64,000 bases of DNA from Chondrus crispus (GCF_000350225.1 NW_005178551.1:114846-178845); one strand, 5' to 3'. Shown: positions 11,445-22,797, counted from the stretch's first letter. Notes: generated by a model from the sequence alone, not told the origin. Made by a program: numbers and translations.

Positions 11445-12872
11445 TCAATGCCTCGCTTCCCCTCCTGGCCCCGCCGCGTCGAACCCGAGGGACGACCGGG
11501 GGTAGTAGCTGGGGTGGCGCGGGACAGCGGCGCTCACGTCGGCGAAAGCAGGCATGGGGACCGTCAATTCGTGAGAACCCCTACCCACGGCCTCGCCGCT
11601 GGCCGCGAAGTCCCCGACGGACTGGGGTACGGACTCCACATGAGCATATGGATCCCGCAGCACCGGAAGACGACTCAGAGGAGAGGGCCCCGGCGGCGTC
11701 GAGCGCGAGTTACCGGAAGACGTACGGAACGCTCGGAGTTCGTCCCGTTCAACGCGATATCGGTCACGATCGGCGCGGACGCGCGCCAAGGTCTGGGAAT
11801 AACCGCCAAACTCGGCACGAAGCGCCTTTACCTCCCGCTGAACCCGGTGGTATGGCGAGGCATACGAATCTCGCTCGTCTCCGAGACGTCGGGCCTCGTC
11901 ACTCCGCGCGAGATACCGACGCGCCAACGTTCCGAGTAGCGCACCGGCGGACCAAGCACGATCTCGAGGAGATCCTAGGGCGCGAAGTACATCGGGAACC
12001 GCCCCGAGCTCGCCCGGGGTCAGGATATGCTCGCCGAACGAGCCCGATGAGAGCCCGCCCTCTATCGGACGGAGCGGAGGGACGGGCATTGATTCGGCAG
12101 GGGCCCGAACACCCCTAGAAATGACATCGGCGCTGAGCGGAGAGACGACACGAAAGGGGTTCGAACCCACGGAGAACGGGACCGGGGACTCGGCGTCCAG
12201 GTCCCGATAACGCTTGCGATGTGCCGACCGGGCGGCCGAACCGACACCGCTTCGAAGCCCCGCCGACTCTTGCGAGGGGGGGATCACGACGGACCGCGCC
12301 AAGAACGCGTCCGCACGGAGGTCGTACAGGAGGAAGACGCTCCGTTCTCCTGTAGACAAATCGGTCCACGGGCGGTGGGTATGCTCCCCTATCTCCCCGG
12401 CGCGGTGGAGGAGGTTCAGGACAGTGGCACACGGCCACACGACATGCGTCGAGTCTCAGTCGGACGGATTCAGTGACAATTTGGGGAGCCCCGGCGTCAC
12501 TCTCCCCAGGAAGTCTAGCGTCGCCGCGGGTTGGACGAACACCCGGTCATTTACCCGAAGCTCGGTGCTGACGGCGTTACACACCGACCACGCCCATTCT
12601 TGTTCACATTTGGACACGAGGCGCGAGTATGCAGGATGAGTCTCGTCGGCGAAAGCGTACCCAAAGTATTTAAGAACGTACGGTAACAGTGGATGGACTT
12701 CCAACGACGGAAAAGAGTCCCGCACCACCGCCGGCAGAGTGGGGAAATCGGCGGGAGATAGCCCATACTCGAAGCATGCGGAACGAAACACGCGCCCATC
12801 CTTCTCGTCAGCCCGGCGGTACGCCGACCAGTCAAGGTGGGCCACGGCAATTGAGTGTATATGCGACAGGAG
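11445..12872 (-). pseudogene. Antisense ORF of Gypsy-E1, N-terminally truncated, one nonsense codon
   Basis: One minus-strand frame runs from the breakpoint near 12872 to the stop at 11445, broken only by TGA at 12456-12458. The protein aligns with the antisense ORF of E2 (45610-47898): shared blocks include DWSAYR, FPSL-VHPLLP-VLK-FG, EWAWSVC, FVQP, KRYRDLDA, RSDEARRL, RDRYR-ERD, LRDPYA and PRHP-Y-P. Differences between copies fall mostly at third codon positions of this antisense frame, which indicates past selection on the protein. The second half has a charged helical stretch that looks like a coiled coil. I cannot assign a function. The pol genes of the two elements are far more alike than these ORFs. 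Confidence 0.75.
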
Positions 12873-13204
12873 GGTTATGCAAATTTGCATAAATGCCGAA
12901 AATTTGCATTTCTCCCGAACCGTTATAGGGCTACACAGGCAATACTGCAAATCTTTTGGGTGTCGGTTCGAATGCTGCAATTCTATCGGTCTGTTAATGT
13001 CCACTTATATGCAGTCATGCTGGTGATATATCTTGAATGATCGGTATACGTTTTAATTACATCATTTCGGGGGTTTCAAGTTGTTCACCACGGTTGTAAT
13101 GGGTAATTACGGGTGGCCTTGGCGCTGGACACTTGTGTGCGGTGTACACATGTACACATCGCCAGGTTGCTGCGTGTACGTACACTTGTACACGTCGCCT
13201 ACAT

Positions 13205-14403
13205 GTAGTGCAATAAGCGGCCGCACAGGGGGGTGAAAAGAAATGGAAATGATGGGGTATGACAAGCAAAAGTGGAAATTATTTCACTTTATTATTTTAA
13301 CTATTAATTTTAACTAGTTGCATATTAGTTATTTAACATTAGATTAGATCTAGGATCTAGCGCCGAGAGCTACTGTAGCGGCTCCGGCGGGGCGATATAT
13401 ACCTTAGCCCTCTGACCACAAAGTCAGTAAAGGTAACCCGAGTTGCCGCAGTTGAATGTCGCCTTGGTCGAAGTCCGTCTCTACCAAGACGCTCCCTTTT
13501 ACCTAAGCCTACGGCATCCTTCAGCGCTCGGGGGTCCCATTCCTTTTCCCTTTATTTACCAACGAACCCGAGTTGCCGGAGTTGAATGTCGCCTTGGTCG
13601 AAGTCCGTCTCTACCAAGACGCTCCCTTTCACCTAAGCCTACGGCATCCTTCAGCGCTCGGGGGTCCCATTCCTTTTTCCTTTATTTCCCAACGAACCCG
13701 AGTTGCCAGAGTCTCATATCGCCTTGGTTGAAGTCCGTCTTTCACAAGACATTCCCTTTAACTACAGATTACTTTATCCTTTGCGCTCGGGGGTCCCCTT
13801 TTTCCTTATCAATTTTCCTTTATTTCCCTATCCTAATTTCCCTTAATCTTGAGTTGGTCCCACCTTGTAGGATTGCGATCCGCAACGTGACGTCATTGGC
13901 CATCGGGCTTTTGTGTTGGTGCACCAGTGGTGCTTTTCTCAGTGTTGGTTCCATCGGAATCCGGTTGCGACCGATCCGTTGTTGGTACTTTGCCGTCGGG
14001 CAGTACGACGGTGTAGCGCTGCTACGTTTTCTTCTTTCCCGACGGGCTACGTTGCCACGTCCCCGTCGAAGACGTTATCAAGGGTATAAGGTGTACAAGG
14101 CGCTCTTCGAGCATTGGATTTACGACCCATCGGACCAGGTTTACCTAAACACCCCTCCGAACTCGTCGAGCAGTCGCCTTTACAAGTCTGTACCACCATT
14201 TACCGATCCCGGGCTGGGCCCTTCTCTTTGCCCCCCCCCTATCAGGGATCCGAGCTACTGCGGGCCGCAAACCCGCTTAAAGAGGACAGGGAGCTTCGAA
14301 TACTCCGTAGCGCTGTGCCGTTGGCAGTTGTTGTTTTTGTTGCTGTTGTTTGTGTTGGACCGTCGGACCTTGGTCTCTGCCTAACAGGCGCATTGCACCA
14401 CAG
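13205..14403. mobile_element. 1.2-kb insertion in LTR-1a with 5-bp target duplication
   Basis: The empty site in the inverted LTR copy reads CGCCTACATACGG. Here TACAT stands on both sides (13200-13204 and 14404-14408). The insert begins GTAGTGCAAT and ends ATTGCACCACAG, a short imperfect terminal inverted repeat. It encodes no recognisable protein. It contains ATTAGATTAGATC, a word also found near the start of the Gypsy LTRs, and a three-copy 130-bp tandem repeat. It could be a non-autonomous DNA transposon or a solo LTR of another family; the class is unresolved. Confidence 0.65.
13435..13830 (+). repeat. 130-bp tandem repeat, three units
   Basis: Units start with AACCCGAGTTGCC at 13435, 13565 and 13695, exactly 130 bases apart. 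The first two are almost identical; the third is diverged in its second half. Each contains GCGCTCGGGGGTCCC near its end. The open frame across it (about 13443-14384) has the composition of translated repeats and is not taken as a gene. Confidence 0.85.
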
Positions 14404-15168
14404 TACATACGGTCTGGCCCGTGTCCGAGTACAGTACATGTGAATTAAAAGTACAACAAGTATTTCTCGCAAGAGACACGTACTTACGTAAGTACTCAGT
14501 GTACGCGTCAAGCTGTATGCGACCCTTGCATCAGCATGCACCGTTGTACTACACTCTCGTCAGCATGCGACGTTGTAAGTGCTCTCGTTATGGTGCGCCG
14601 TTGGATGCAAGTTGATGACAGTACTCGTGTGATTCACATCGGATATCACGTGAGATGTGTAGAAAGTCTGGATGCACATTGTTGCTATCCGTGATAGTTG
14701 TCTGGCAGTGTGTACCGAAATTAGTAAGGTACGAAACAAGGGCATGTATGGGGACTGAGATATGACAGGACTTTGCGTTGTTGGAAATAGAGAGATGCCA
14801 AGTTGTTCATTGCGCAAGAATATATTCTGTCATGTCTGGATGCAGATAAGTAAGGTGTGAAACGATTGCATGCATAGGGCCATGGTTTACAGTCACTCGA
14901 AATGTGTAGAAACTGTTGTGCACTGATAGTCAACAGTCAATTCGTAAGGTGGAAATAGAACAGTGTGGACGGGCCAGAAGAGGACCGCGCTTGGTCGCGC
15001 ATATGGTGAGTACGGTTTACCAGGTGCCAAAGTAATGGGATAGTGTAACACTCAAAGTGTATAAGTATCGCCGAAAGACGGCTCCAAGTAAACCTCGGCA
15101 CAAACTCCTTCACTCACACACATCAACCTGCCCTCTTTCTTTCCCTTGCCCCTCCGAACCTACCATTA

Positions 15169-15945
15169 GGTTATGGGCCCAGTCCCTCGCTGTCGTTTCA
15201 CTGCATGAGTATGTCGTTCTCGTTCCGTTGTTTCTGCCGTCGTTGTCGCTGTCGTTTTCGCTGCCGTTTCTCGTCGTTGTTTCGGCTGGTCTTCTCGCTG
15301 TCGTTGTCGCTCTCGTTCTTGCCGTCGTTCTTGGTTTTGGTTTTTGTTGCTGCTGTCGTTCTTGCTCTCTTGTGTGAATTGGTTTCGGTCATTGCCCCCG
15401 CTGTCTTCGTTGTCTTCGTTCTTGGTTTGGCTTTTGTTCTTGCTGTGGTTCTTGCTGCTGTCTCTGTCTTTGGTCTTCGTCTTCGTTTCCGCTCCCGCTA
15501 CCGCCGTCGTTGTCAATCTCGCATTTGGTTTTTCTTCGTTCTCTCATGCAAAGTAAGTTTTGAGTTTCTTTCCATTTCCTACACATCTAAGTGATTGTCT
15601 TTGCACGTTTTGGTGGTTCTTAAGAGCAATAATTCCAAAATCTGTTACTGACGATTATCTTCATATTCCTTATTGTGAATACCTGTTTTTACGGGGTTGT
15701 GTTAGATCTGGAATTAGTACCGGTGCGCTCTGCGCCTGGGAAGCTGGTCACCGGTCGAACGGTTCGGACATCGGAGGTCGTATGCGTTGAGGTGCTTGAG
15801 CCTGAGGATCAACCTTCACGTCGGCTCGCGCTTCCGGGTCCGTCCTGGAGTTGCGCACCATATAGGATTCCTCGTATTCTGCGCTCTGTTCCCGCACCAA
15901 TAAAGAGAACTACGCATCGACTTTCTGCTCGGAAAGCAGCTGTTC
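15169..15945 (+). mobile_element. Copia leader fragment with 5' part of the zinc-finger ORF
   Basis: It follows LTR-1a directly. A possible primer-binding site, TGGGCCCAG, starts at 15174, five bases after the LTR; the match to a tRNA is not convincing. The stretch 15316-15945 is nearly identical to 22573-23200. It has a T/C-rich low-complexity leader, then ATGCAAA with a GTAAGT donor at 15553, an intron of 153 bases to TTGTGTTAG (15705) and the start of exon 2 (LELVPVRSAPGK). The copy is cut at 15945, where LTR-2 begins, so the zinc fingers themselves are missing. Confidence 0.7.
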
Positions 15946-16451
15946 TGTTGTAATTCTACGACCACATACTGATATGCATGACACACGACGACAGGTATGA
16001 CACGTGTAAAATGAAAACACTCCGCGTGACGAGCTGAGCAAGTTTGATTTTCAAGGTGTACACGTGTGATTTCTGTACACGGCTGCACTCTACAGTACTT
16101 CAGGAGCACGTTTGGTTTTCAACGTGTACACGTGTGAATTATGTACACGGTTGCGGTGTACTGTACAATCTGAGCATGTTTCATTTTCTCCGCCCGACAC
16201 GTGTATGACCTGGACACATGTCTTCATTACACTGTCGGACGCGTACAGTTCGCCTGCAGTCTTACAGACAAAGTGTGGAACCTTGGTGGCGGGTGCCTGG
16301 CACGTGCCAAAGGTTTACAGCGTCCATGGAGTGCAGCACGGGTACAGCAGGACACAAAGATACCGTTGGGCGAGTTTTGAATTCGTAAGGCAAAATGTGC
16401 ACTGTTGTAATTGACAGTGGACAGGACCTCACGAGAGATTCAGATTCATAC
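15946..16451 (+). mobile_element. LTR-2 fragment (5' half)
   Basis: It begins TGTTGTAATTCTACG and matches the LTR at 35081-35560 and, inverted, the full solo LTR at 32052-32989. Homology stops at GATTCAGATTCATA (16451). The first half contains several ACACGTGT palindromes and a GGCACGTGCC. It interrupts the Copia leader to its left. Confidence 0.8.
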
Positions 16452-17440
16452 CCTAGAAGAAAAAAATTAAATTTTTTGTGTGCACCTACAGTGCAATTTG
16501 AGATTTTTAGCATATTTGAGTGCACTGTGAACGCGAATTGTTGCCGCTGTTGGCCACACAACTTCCTATTGGTGGCACTTGGAGTGCACCCAGAGGGCGG
16601 CATGAGTGTATGATAGTCCTGCACTCATACGGCCCTCCGAAAATGCTATGTAACCTGGAGTGCGAGGTGAGTGCAATTTGCATTGCATGCTGCTCCGCAT
16701 TTCGTAGTGCACTCACTCTGCACGCAACTTGCGTCCAAGTCCATAGTATAGGTGGAGTTTGGAGGCGAGGGGTGGAATTTAGAGCTCGGCGGTCAACTTG
16801 GTATTCGTGGAGACGAGAAGATGGTGGGCAAGTCACGTGCAGCAAAGCAGTACCACTTTGCTGCTTGCACTTCTTGCTCTGGTTGATGGGCTGTGTAGAG
16901 GGCCAGAGGTCAGAGGAACCGATGCGCTTCAAGTGCGTAAACTGTCACAGTAGCCTTTGAAGAAGAAGGTGTACCATCGCTCGGGCTTGATGTGAAGGTA
17001 CGAGAAATGTTGTATCGAAGCTGTATTAGTGCGACCGGGAGTATGCGAGATTTCCGTCAAGCTTTACGAGAATTTGGGCGCGTCTATTCTCTGGCTTACT
17101 ACATTCTTCCTATATACCCTTCTCCGTATTTCTATCATTCGCACAAATATCTTTTCAACATTGTACTGCTTTACTGCTTAAGAGGCGACCTTTCTAGGTG
17201 CATACGCGGATAACATTGAAGTACGACTAGCAAAGTACCTAGTAGAAGAAGCCAGTTAATATTACTTTCAAAATACAGTCTTCACTTCATGGTGCAGGCA
17301 CTTCGCAATATGCTCTAGCCCTGTGTGTTGTCGGCAGGACTGCTGCTCGACAGGCGATGGCATGCATGTGCACAAATATGGGGTTCTGGCATTCCACAAC
17401 TGTATTTATGGAGCAAAGTCGCGCCGCTTTCGAGGGCAAC
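16452..17440. other. Unassigned stretch with many AGTGCA/TGCACT words
   Basis: No protein I recognise on either strand. Between about 16480 and 16720 the word AGTGCA or its complement TGCACT recurs many times, unlike the flanks. Clusters like this are seen as subterminal repeats of DNA transposons, but no terminal repeat was found. The last 300 bases are the AT-rich 3' flank of the ABC gene. Confidence 0.3.
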
Positions 17441-18630
17441 TTACTTCTTCGAATCCTTGACTTCGGATGCTTCTGACAACTCGCCGTTATCGAACGACGT
17501 CTGCAAGTCCCACATTTGGGCGTATGACCCCTTCTGCGGTATCAACTCAGCATGGGACCTTCTCTCCACAACGGTACCAAAGCCCTCTTCTGCGCCATCT
17601 GTGCCAAGGACAATGATCTCGTCCGCTATCATGATTGTGGACAGTCGATGTGCAATCACGATCGTGGTTCGTTTCTTGCATACTTCCCGCAGGTTTGCTT
17701 GCATTTCTCTTTCCGTTTGCGTGTCCTGTGCATCGGGGCGGTGATGAGGGGTGTGGATTCAGAATGAGGTCAGAGATCTTGCACAGCGTGTCGCGTATAG
17801 CCAAAGTGCCACAAAAATTTCTTTCAGAACAGTGCTCAGCACTTACCAATGATGACGACGCCTCGTCAAGCAGAACAATAGCTGGTCCCTTGACCAGACA
17901 CCTGGCGCACCCTACGCGCTGTCGTTCCCCTCCTGATAGGCGCACTCCCCGCTCTCGGACAAGGGTGTCTAGCTTCAGCGGGAGAGAATCAACGAAGTCT
18001 CACAAAGCAGTCGAACGTGCAGCGTCATAAATTTCAGCATCACATGCATCTGGTTTGCCGTATGAAATATTGAATCGCAGAGATCGGTTGAACAAGATCT
18101 GAATGTAATTGTCAGAGGCGCCGAGAAGAAAAAAAGAAAAGCCCACATTGTTAGTATTACAGGACATGGAAGGGCACCTCGTTCGCTCGCATTTGTCTCC
18201 ACTCATGAGCGATAGAATTTCGTACCGTATCTTGGGCGACAACTCCAATTTGCTTGCGTAGACTCCTGAGAACAGTTCTTCACATTCTCGCCATCGATCA
18301 GCACTGACCCGCTATCGACACCATAGAATCTCAGCAACAGCCGAATGATTGTGCTGCAGCACGCAAATGGCGACAAAAATATAATCGTGTACAAGAAGAA
18401 TGTTAGCTTCTCCGCAATTGCAAAGACAACTTTTGCGTCTCCCACACCATCCACAGCCTTCACAAAACCGCCCCGTAGACAGTAATTCAAAACTTACCTC
18501 TTGCCCGCTCCAGAAGCTCCAACGAACGCAACCATTCTCCCTGGAGCAACATGGAAGGAGATGTTACGCAGGCCGACTCAGGTCTTTCGTCGAAGGGTCC
18601 CTCGGCTGCCGACAAGTACGGGCGACTGGC
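17441..18630 (-). pseudogene. ABC half-transporter, nucleotide-binding domain fragment with three introns
   Basis: Four exon pieces can be read on the minus strand: upstream to 18498, 18226-18353, 17847-18098 and 17441-17725. Introns 18354-18497, 18099-18225 and 17726-17846 have GT-AG ends; the first rebuilds the Walker A motif GASGAGKST across the splice. Then come GVVAQDT, ILFN..NISYG, the signature LSGGERQRV, Walker B IVLLDEAS, and the H-loop AHRLST, ending in KDSKK and a stop. The order fits an ABCB half-transporter of the mitochondrial ATM/ABCB7 or HMT1/ABCB6 kind, which export glutathione-linked compounds. Lesions: a TGA at 18000-18002, a one-base insertion in the 18226-18353 exon, a frameshift before the first exon block, and loss of everything upstream at the LTR insertion (18631). 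The gene is more intron-rich than the host genes at the right end. Confidence 0.85.
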
Positions 18631-19881
18631 TAATGGTAGGTTCGGAGGGGCAAGGGAAAGAAGGAGGGCAGGTTGATGTGTGTGAGTGAAGGAGTTGGTG
18701 CCGAGGTTTACTTGGAGCTGTCTTTCGGCGATACTTATACACTTTGAGTGTTACACTATCCTATTACTTTGGCACCTGGTAAACCGTACCCACCATATGC
18801 GCGACCAAGCGCGGTGCTCTTCTGGCCCGTCCACACTGTTCTATTTCCACCTTACGAATTGACTATTGACTATCAGTGTACAACAGTTTCTACACATTTC
18901 GAGTGACTGTAAACCATGGCCCTATGCATGCAATCGTTTCACACCTTACTAATCTGCATCCAGACATGACAGAATATATTCTTGCACAATGAACAACTTG
19001 GCATCTCTCTATTTCCAACAACGCAAAGTCCTGTCATATCTCAGTCCCCATACATGCCCTTGTTTCGTACCTTACTAATTTCGGTACACACTGCCAGACA
19101 ACTATCACGGATAGCAACAATGTGCATCCAGACTTTCTACACATCTCACGTGATATCCGATGTGAATCACACGAGTACTGTCATCAACTTGCATCCAACG
19201 GCGCACCATAACGAGAGCACAGTACAACGTCGCATGCTGACGAGAGTGTAGTACAACGGCGCATGCTGATGCAAGGGTCGCATACAGCGTGACGCGTACA
19301 CTGAATACTCACGTAAGTACATGTCTCTTGCGAGAAATACTTGTTGTACTTTTAATTCACATGTACTGTGCTCGGACACGCGCCGGACCGTATGTAGGCG
19401 ACGTATACAAGTGTACGTACACGCAGCAACCTGGCGATGTGTACATGTGTACACCGCACACAAGTGTCCAGCGCCAAAGCCACAAGTAATTACCCATTGC
19501 AACCATGATGAACAACTTGAATCCCCCGAAATGATGTAATTAAAACGTATACCGATGATTCAAGATATATCACCAGCATGAGTGCATATAAGTGGACAAT
19601 AACAGACCAATAGAATTGCAGCATTCGAACCGACACCCGATAGATTTGCAGTATTGCCTGTGTAGCCCTATAACGGTTCGGGCCAAATGCAAATTTTCGG
19701 CATTTATGCAAATTTGCATAACCGTCCAAAAGTCCACTTTCGTCCCCAGAACCCCCAAAATCTGAGACTTAACACGTGTCATGTGGTGATATGGGGTGAG
19801 GGTCCGGACCGTCGAGTCATGTACACGTGTCGCTCGATTTTGACCTTTTCAGATAACAGCATGTGGTCGCACATTTTCAAT
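18631..19881 (-). mobile_element. LTR-1a, 3' LTR of minus-strand Copia-A
   Basis: On the minus strand it starts ATTGAAAATG right after a polypurine tract (GAGGGGAGGT) and ends CCTACCATTA, joining the ABC gene fragment. It contains the ATGCAAATTTGCAT palindrome (19706-19719), ACACGTGT words, TACACATGTACAC-type palindromes and a TATAAG box near its end. It is about 1.25 kb and intact. Confidence 0.85.
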
Positions 19882-19893
19882 ACCTCCCCTCGA

Positions 19894-22468
19894 TCACATG
19901 CTTTGGGCAGCTTTGCACTCGGAAAGCCCAACCGTGCCCACGAACCTTTCAAACAGCATGCGACCAAGTGGTTTGGTCAGCATATCGGCTGGCATTTCTG
20001 TTGTCGGACAATGGTACAATGTGACCAGTTTTCGCTGCACCGCATCTCGAACAAAATGATACGTAATACCAATGTGCTTGTTCCGACGATTTGTAGATTT
20101 GTTCTGAGCAAACGCAATCGTACCAGCGTTGTCACATCCAACGCGAATTGTTGGATCCGAATTTGCACCAAGTACATCGGCATGGAAGCGTCGAAGCCAC
20201 GCGGCCTCTTTGTATGCTTCACTGAGTGCGATGCGATGTATTCTGCCTCACAAGTAGACTTTGCAACTACTGTTTGTTTCCGGGAAGCCCAACTGATAGG
20301 CCCATCACAAAGCTTGAACACGTACCCACTCGTTGATTTCCGTGATTCAAGGCATCCACCCCAATCTGCGTCGCTATACCCATGAAGTTCCGTACCAAGA
20401 TCATCTTTACCAAACACTATTCCAAGATGCTGGGACCCACGCAAGTATCTCAACACACGTTTCACACCTGACCAGTGCGACTCGTGAGGGTTGGCACAGT
20501 GTTGAGATAACTTTCCAATGGCAAACGCAATATCGGGGCGGGTCCCGACCATTAGGAACATTAGACATCCAATAGCCTGACGATATGGTTCAAAGCATGG
20601 GTTGTCATCAGTTCCAGTTTCGGCCACTTGCATTGTGACATGTCGAGACTGTTCCATCGGAGTAACGCAAGGATTGCATGCCGACATTTTGAACCGTTTC
20701 AGTACTGCTTGGGCATACTTCGACTGCGTGACGGTCAGGACGTGTTTAGAACGTATACGGTCGATCTCTAGACCAATACAAGTCTTTGCCTCGCCAAGGT
20801 CTTTTATATCGAATCGTTTGTTGAGTTCATTTTTCATCCATAATATGGCCTCCAAGTCACTTCCAGCTAGCAGCAGATCGTCCACGTACAACGCGATAAT
20901 CATGATGACATTGCCTTGACGTCGAATGTAAAGACATGGGTCGCTGCGTGTAGTGTTGAAACCAAGTTCAGTGATCAGAAACTCATCGATCTTACTATGC
21001 CATTGGCGATGGGCTTGCTTAAGACCATAGATTGCTTTCAAAAGTTTACACACCGAATCCGGTTTGACTTTGTCGATGCATCCTTCAGGTTGCTCCATGT
21101 AGATTTCTTCGTGAAGGTCACCGTTGAGGAAGGCAGTCACCACGTCCATCTGATGCAGCTCAAGGTCAAAGTGCGCAACCAGTGCCAGCAGCAGACGGAT
21201 AGTTGTGAACTTGATGACAGGGGCGAAAGTTTCATTGCAATCGATGCCTTCTACTTGTCGAAAGCCTCGTGCCACAAGACGTCCCTTTGCAGTTTCGACC
21301 AATTTTCCGGACTCGTCAGGAAGTTGCTTCACTCCGAAAACCCACCTGGACGTTAGGACGTTTGATGCTTGAGATCTTGGAACAAGTGTCCATGTTTTGT
21401 TTTTCTGTTGTGACGCAAGTTCTTTGTCGATGCCCTTCTGCCAGAAGCGAGCTTTTGGAGAATCCATAGCTTGCTTGTACGAGTTTGGGATTTCCGTTAT
21501 CACATGGGCGTGGCTAAGGAGTCCAGCAGTCACCAAAGCTGCTGCCCACCACGCCCCAGGCGTTTTGCGAACGCCAGTGGACCGACGGAGATTAGTTGGC
21601 GGATCAATCGTTTCTTCCTCAACTACGTGTTGCTCAACTGTTTTGGTGGTTTTGTCCTCCCCTGAAGTTGGGGAGGAGTTGGAGGATTCATCAGAGTCTT
21701 GTTGTTCATCCGGCGATGATGCTTCTGATGCCACTGCATCATTTTCTGCAACCTCCTCATCGATGTTCAAGTTGATTGTGTCATCATGAGTTGTAGTCTC
21801 CTCGTTTGTTTCCATCGGTTCACCAGATTTGCCTCCCGTGGACTCGTCAAAAGTAACATCTCTGGATACGATCACTTTGTGCAAATCACCATCCCACAAC
21901 TTGTAAGCTTTCGTATTTTCAGCATACCCTAGAAACATTGCCTCCTTTGCACGGGCGTCAAGTTTCTGGATGTTGTGTTTTGGTAATGTATACCAACACT
22001 TTGAACCGAAAACACGCAAATGACCAACATTTGGCACAGATTTCATCCATAAGTGGTAGGGGGTCATCTTGGGGGGAATGGCACGTGACGTGACTCGATT
22101 TCGAACGTACACTGCATTGGCAAGTGCTTCTGCCCAGAACCCCTTTGTAACTTTCTTTTGCGCTAGCATGGAGCGCACCAAGTTTACCAAAGTTCTGTTC
22201 AGTCGTTCGGCGACGCCATTTTGCTCCGGTGTGTACGCGGTCGTCATTTGATGCTGAGTACCATTTGCAATCAGAAAAGACTTAAACTCCGTGGACAGAT
22301 ACCCACCACCTCGATCGGTGCGAAGCACTATGATCTTGCGACCAGTGTGAGTCTGAGCAAGTTGTGCAAACATTTTGTATCGTTCAAATGCTTCTGATTT
22401 ATGGTGCATAGGGTACACTACTGACCAGTTTGAGTGATCATCTATGAAGGTAATGAAGTACTTGGTGA
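19894..22468 (-). pseudogene. pol: Copia-A pol (integrase C-terminus, RT, RNase H), 5'-truncated
   Basis: Nearly identical to the corresponding part of Copia-1 (25200-27759). It starts inside the integrase core (KYFITFIDDHSNW) at the junction near 22468 and carries integrase (RTDRGG, GVAERLNR), the acidic linker, reverse transcriptase (YVDDLLLAGSD) and RNase H. A five-base duplication (ATCGC doubled) near 20235 breaks the RNase H frame after CEAEYIA. The intact frame would have ended at 19894-19896, followed by a polypurine tract. Gag, protease and the 5' half are missing, so it is inactive. Confidence 0.9.
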
Positions 22469-22572
22469 TGTTAAAATCGAGGTCTGAAAAATTTGCCGCA
22501 AAAATTCGTTAACCACTAAGCCACAGGCGCTGGCTTCTTCGTGTCCCCTTGGGCGCGCTCACTATTTTAACA
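22469..22572. mobile_element. 104-bp mini-element with TGTTAAAAT / ATTTTAACA ends
   Basis: It sits exactly between truncated Copia-A and the Copia-1 leader. The ends are a perfect nine-base inverted repeat (22469-22477, 22564-22572), of the TGTT...AACA type common for LTRs. On the minus strand it holds TGTGGCTTAGTGGTTAAC, which resembles a tRNA D-arm/A-box. It could be a tiny solo LTR of a TRIM/SMART element or a tRNA-derived SINE piece. No target duplication is seen, because the two flanks belong to different elements. Confidence 0.4.
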
Positions 22573-22797
22573 GCCGTCGTTCTTGGTTTTGGTTTTTGCT
22601 GCTGCTGTCGTTCTTGCTCTCTTGTGTGAATTGGTTTTGGTCATCGCCCCCGCTGTCTTCGTTGTCTTCGTTCTTGGTTTGGCTTTTGTTCTTGCTGTGG
22701 TTCTTGCTGCTGTCTCTGTCTTTGGTCTTCGTCTTCGTTTCCGCTCCCGCTACCGCCGTCGTTGTCAATCTCGCATTTGGTTTTTCTTCGTTTTCTC

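Larger units (their letters stand above)
2166..12872 (+). mobile_element. Gypsy-E1: 5'-truncated, decayed Ty3/Gypsy chromovirus
   Basis: This is a degraded copy of the same family as E2 (35561-50599). It lacks the 5' LTR, leader and about the first 200 bases of gag, and it is cut at its right end inside the antisense ORF, where LTR-1 sequence begins near 12873. Order: gag pseudogene, -1 frameshift site, pol pseudogene with chromodomain, about 2.2 kb non-coding with hairpins, then an antisense ORF. No LTR of its own remains. Nucleotide similarity to E2 is high through gag and pol but much lower in the 3' region, which suggests the two 3' modules have different histories. Confidence 0.9.
12873..15168 (+). 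mobile_element. LTR-1a (5'-truncated) carrying a 1.2-kb insertion
   Basis: It matches, in inverted orientation, the LTR at 18631-19881. The first roughly 165 bases of the LTR are missing; homology starts next to the palindrome ATGCAAATTTGCAT (12877-12890). It ends CCTACCATTA at 15168 and is followed by Copia leader sequence, so it is a 5' LTR in position. A TATA box, TATAAG, lies at 15060-15065 about 100 bases before the end. An unrelated element (13205-14403) interrupts it between CGCCTACAT and ACGGTC. Confidence 0.8.

Noticed and set aside
11030-12118. Plus-strand ORF of 362 codons in E1
   Set aside because: It is the shadow of the conserved antisense ORF; composition is Arg/Pro-rich and E2 has no matching plus-strand protein.
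13443-14384. Plus-strand ORF of 313 codons across the 130-bp repeat
   Set aside because: 130 is not a multiple of three, so the repeat is read in different frames in each unit, yet the nucleotide sequence is what is conserved. No protein similarity between units.
15166-15516. Minus-strand ORF rich in Lys, Asn, Asp and Gln
   Set aside because: It is the complement of a T/C/G low-complexity leader; the same composition appears in all frames and the copy at 22562-22768 is only a repeat copy.
22469-22572. tRNA gene on the minus strand
   Set aside because: An A-box-like word is present, but no acceptable acceptor, anticodon or T arms could be folded around it.
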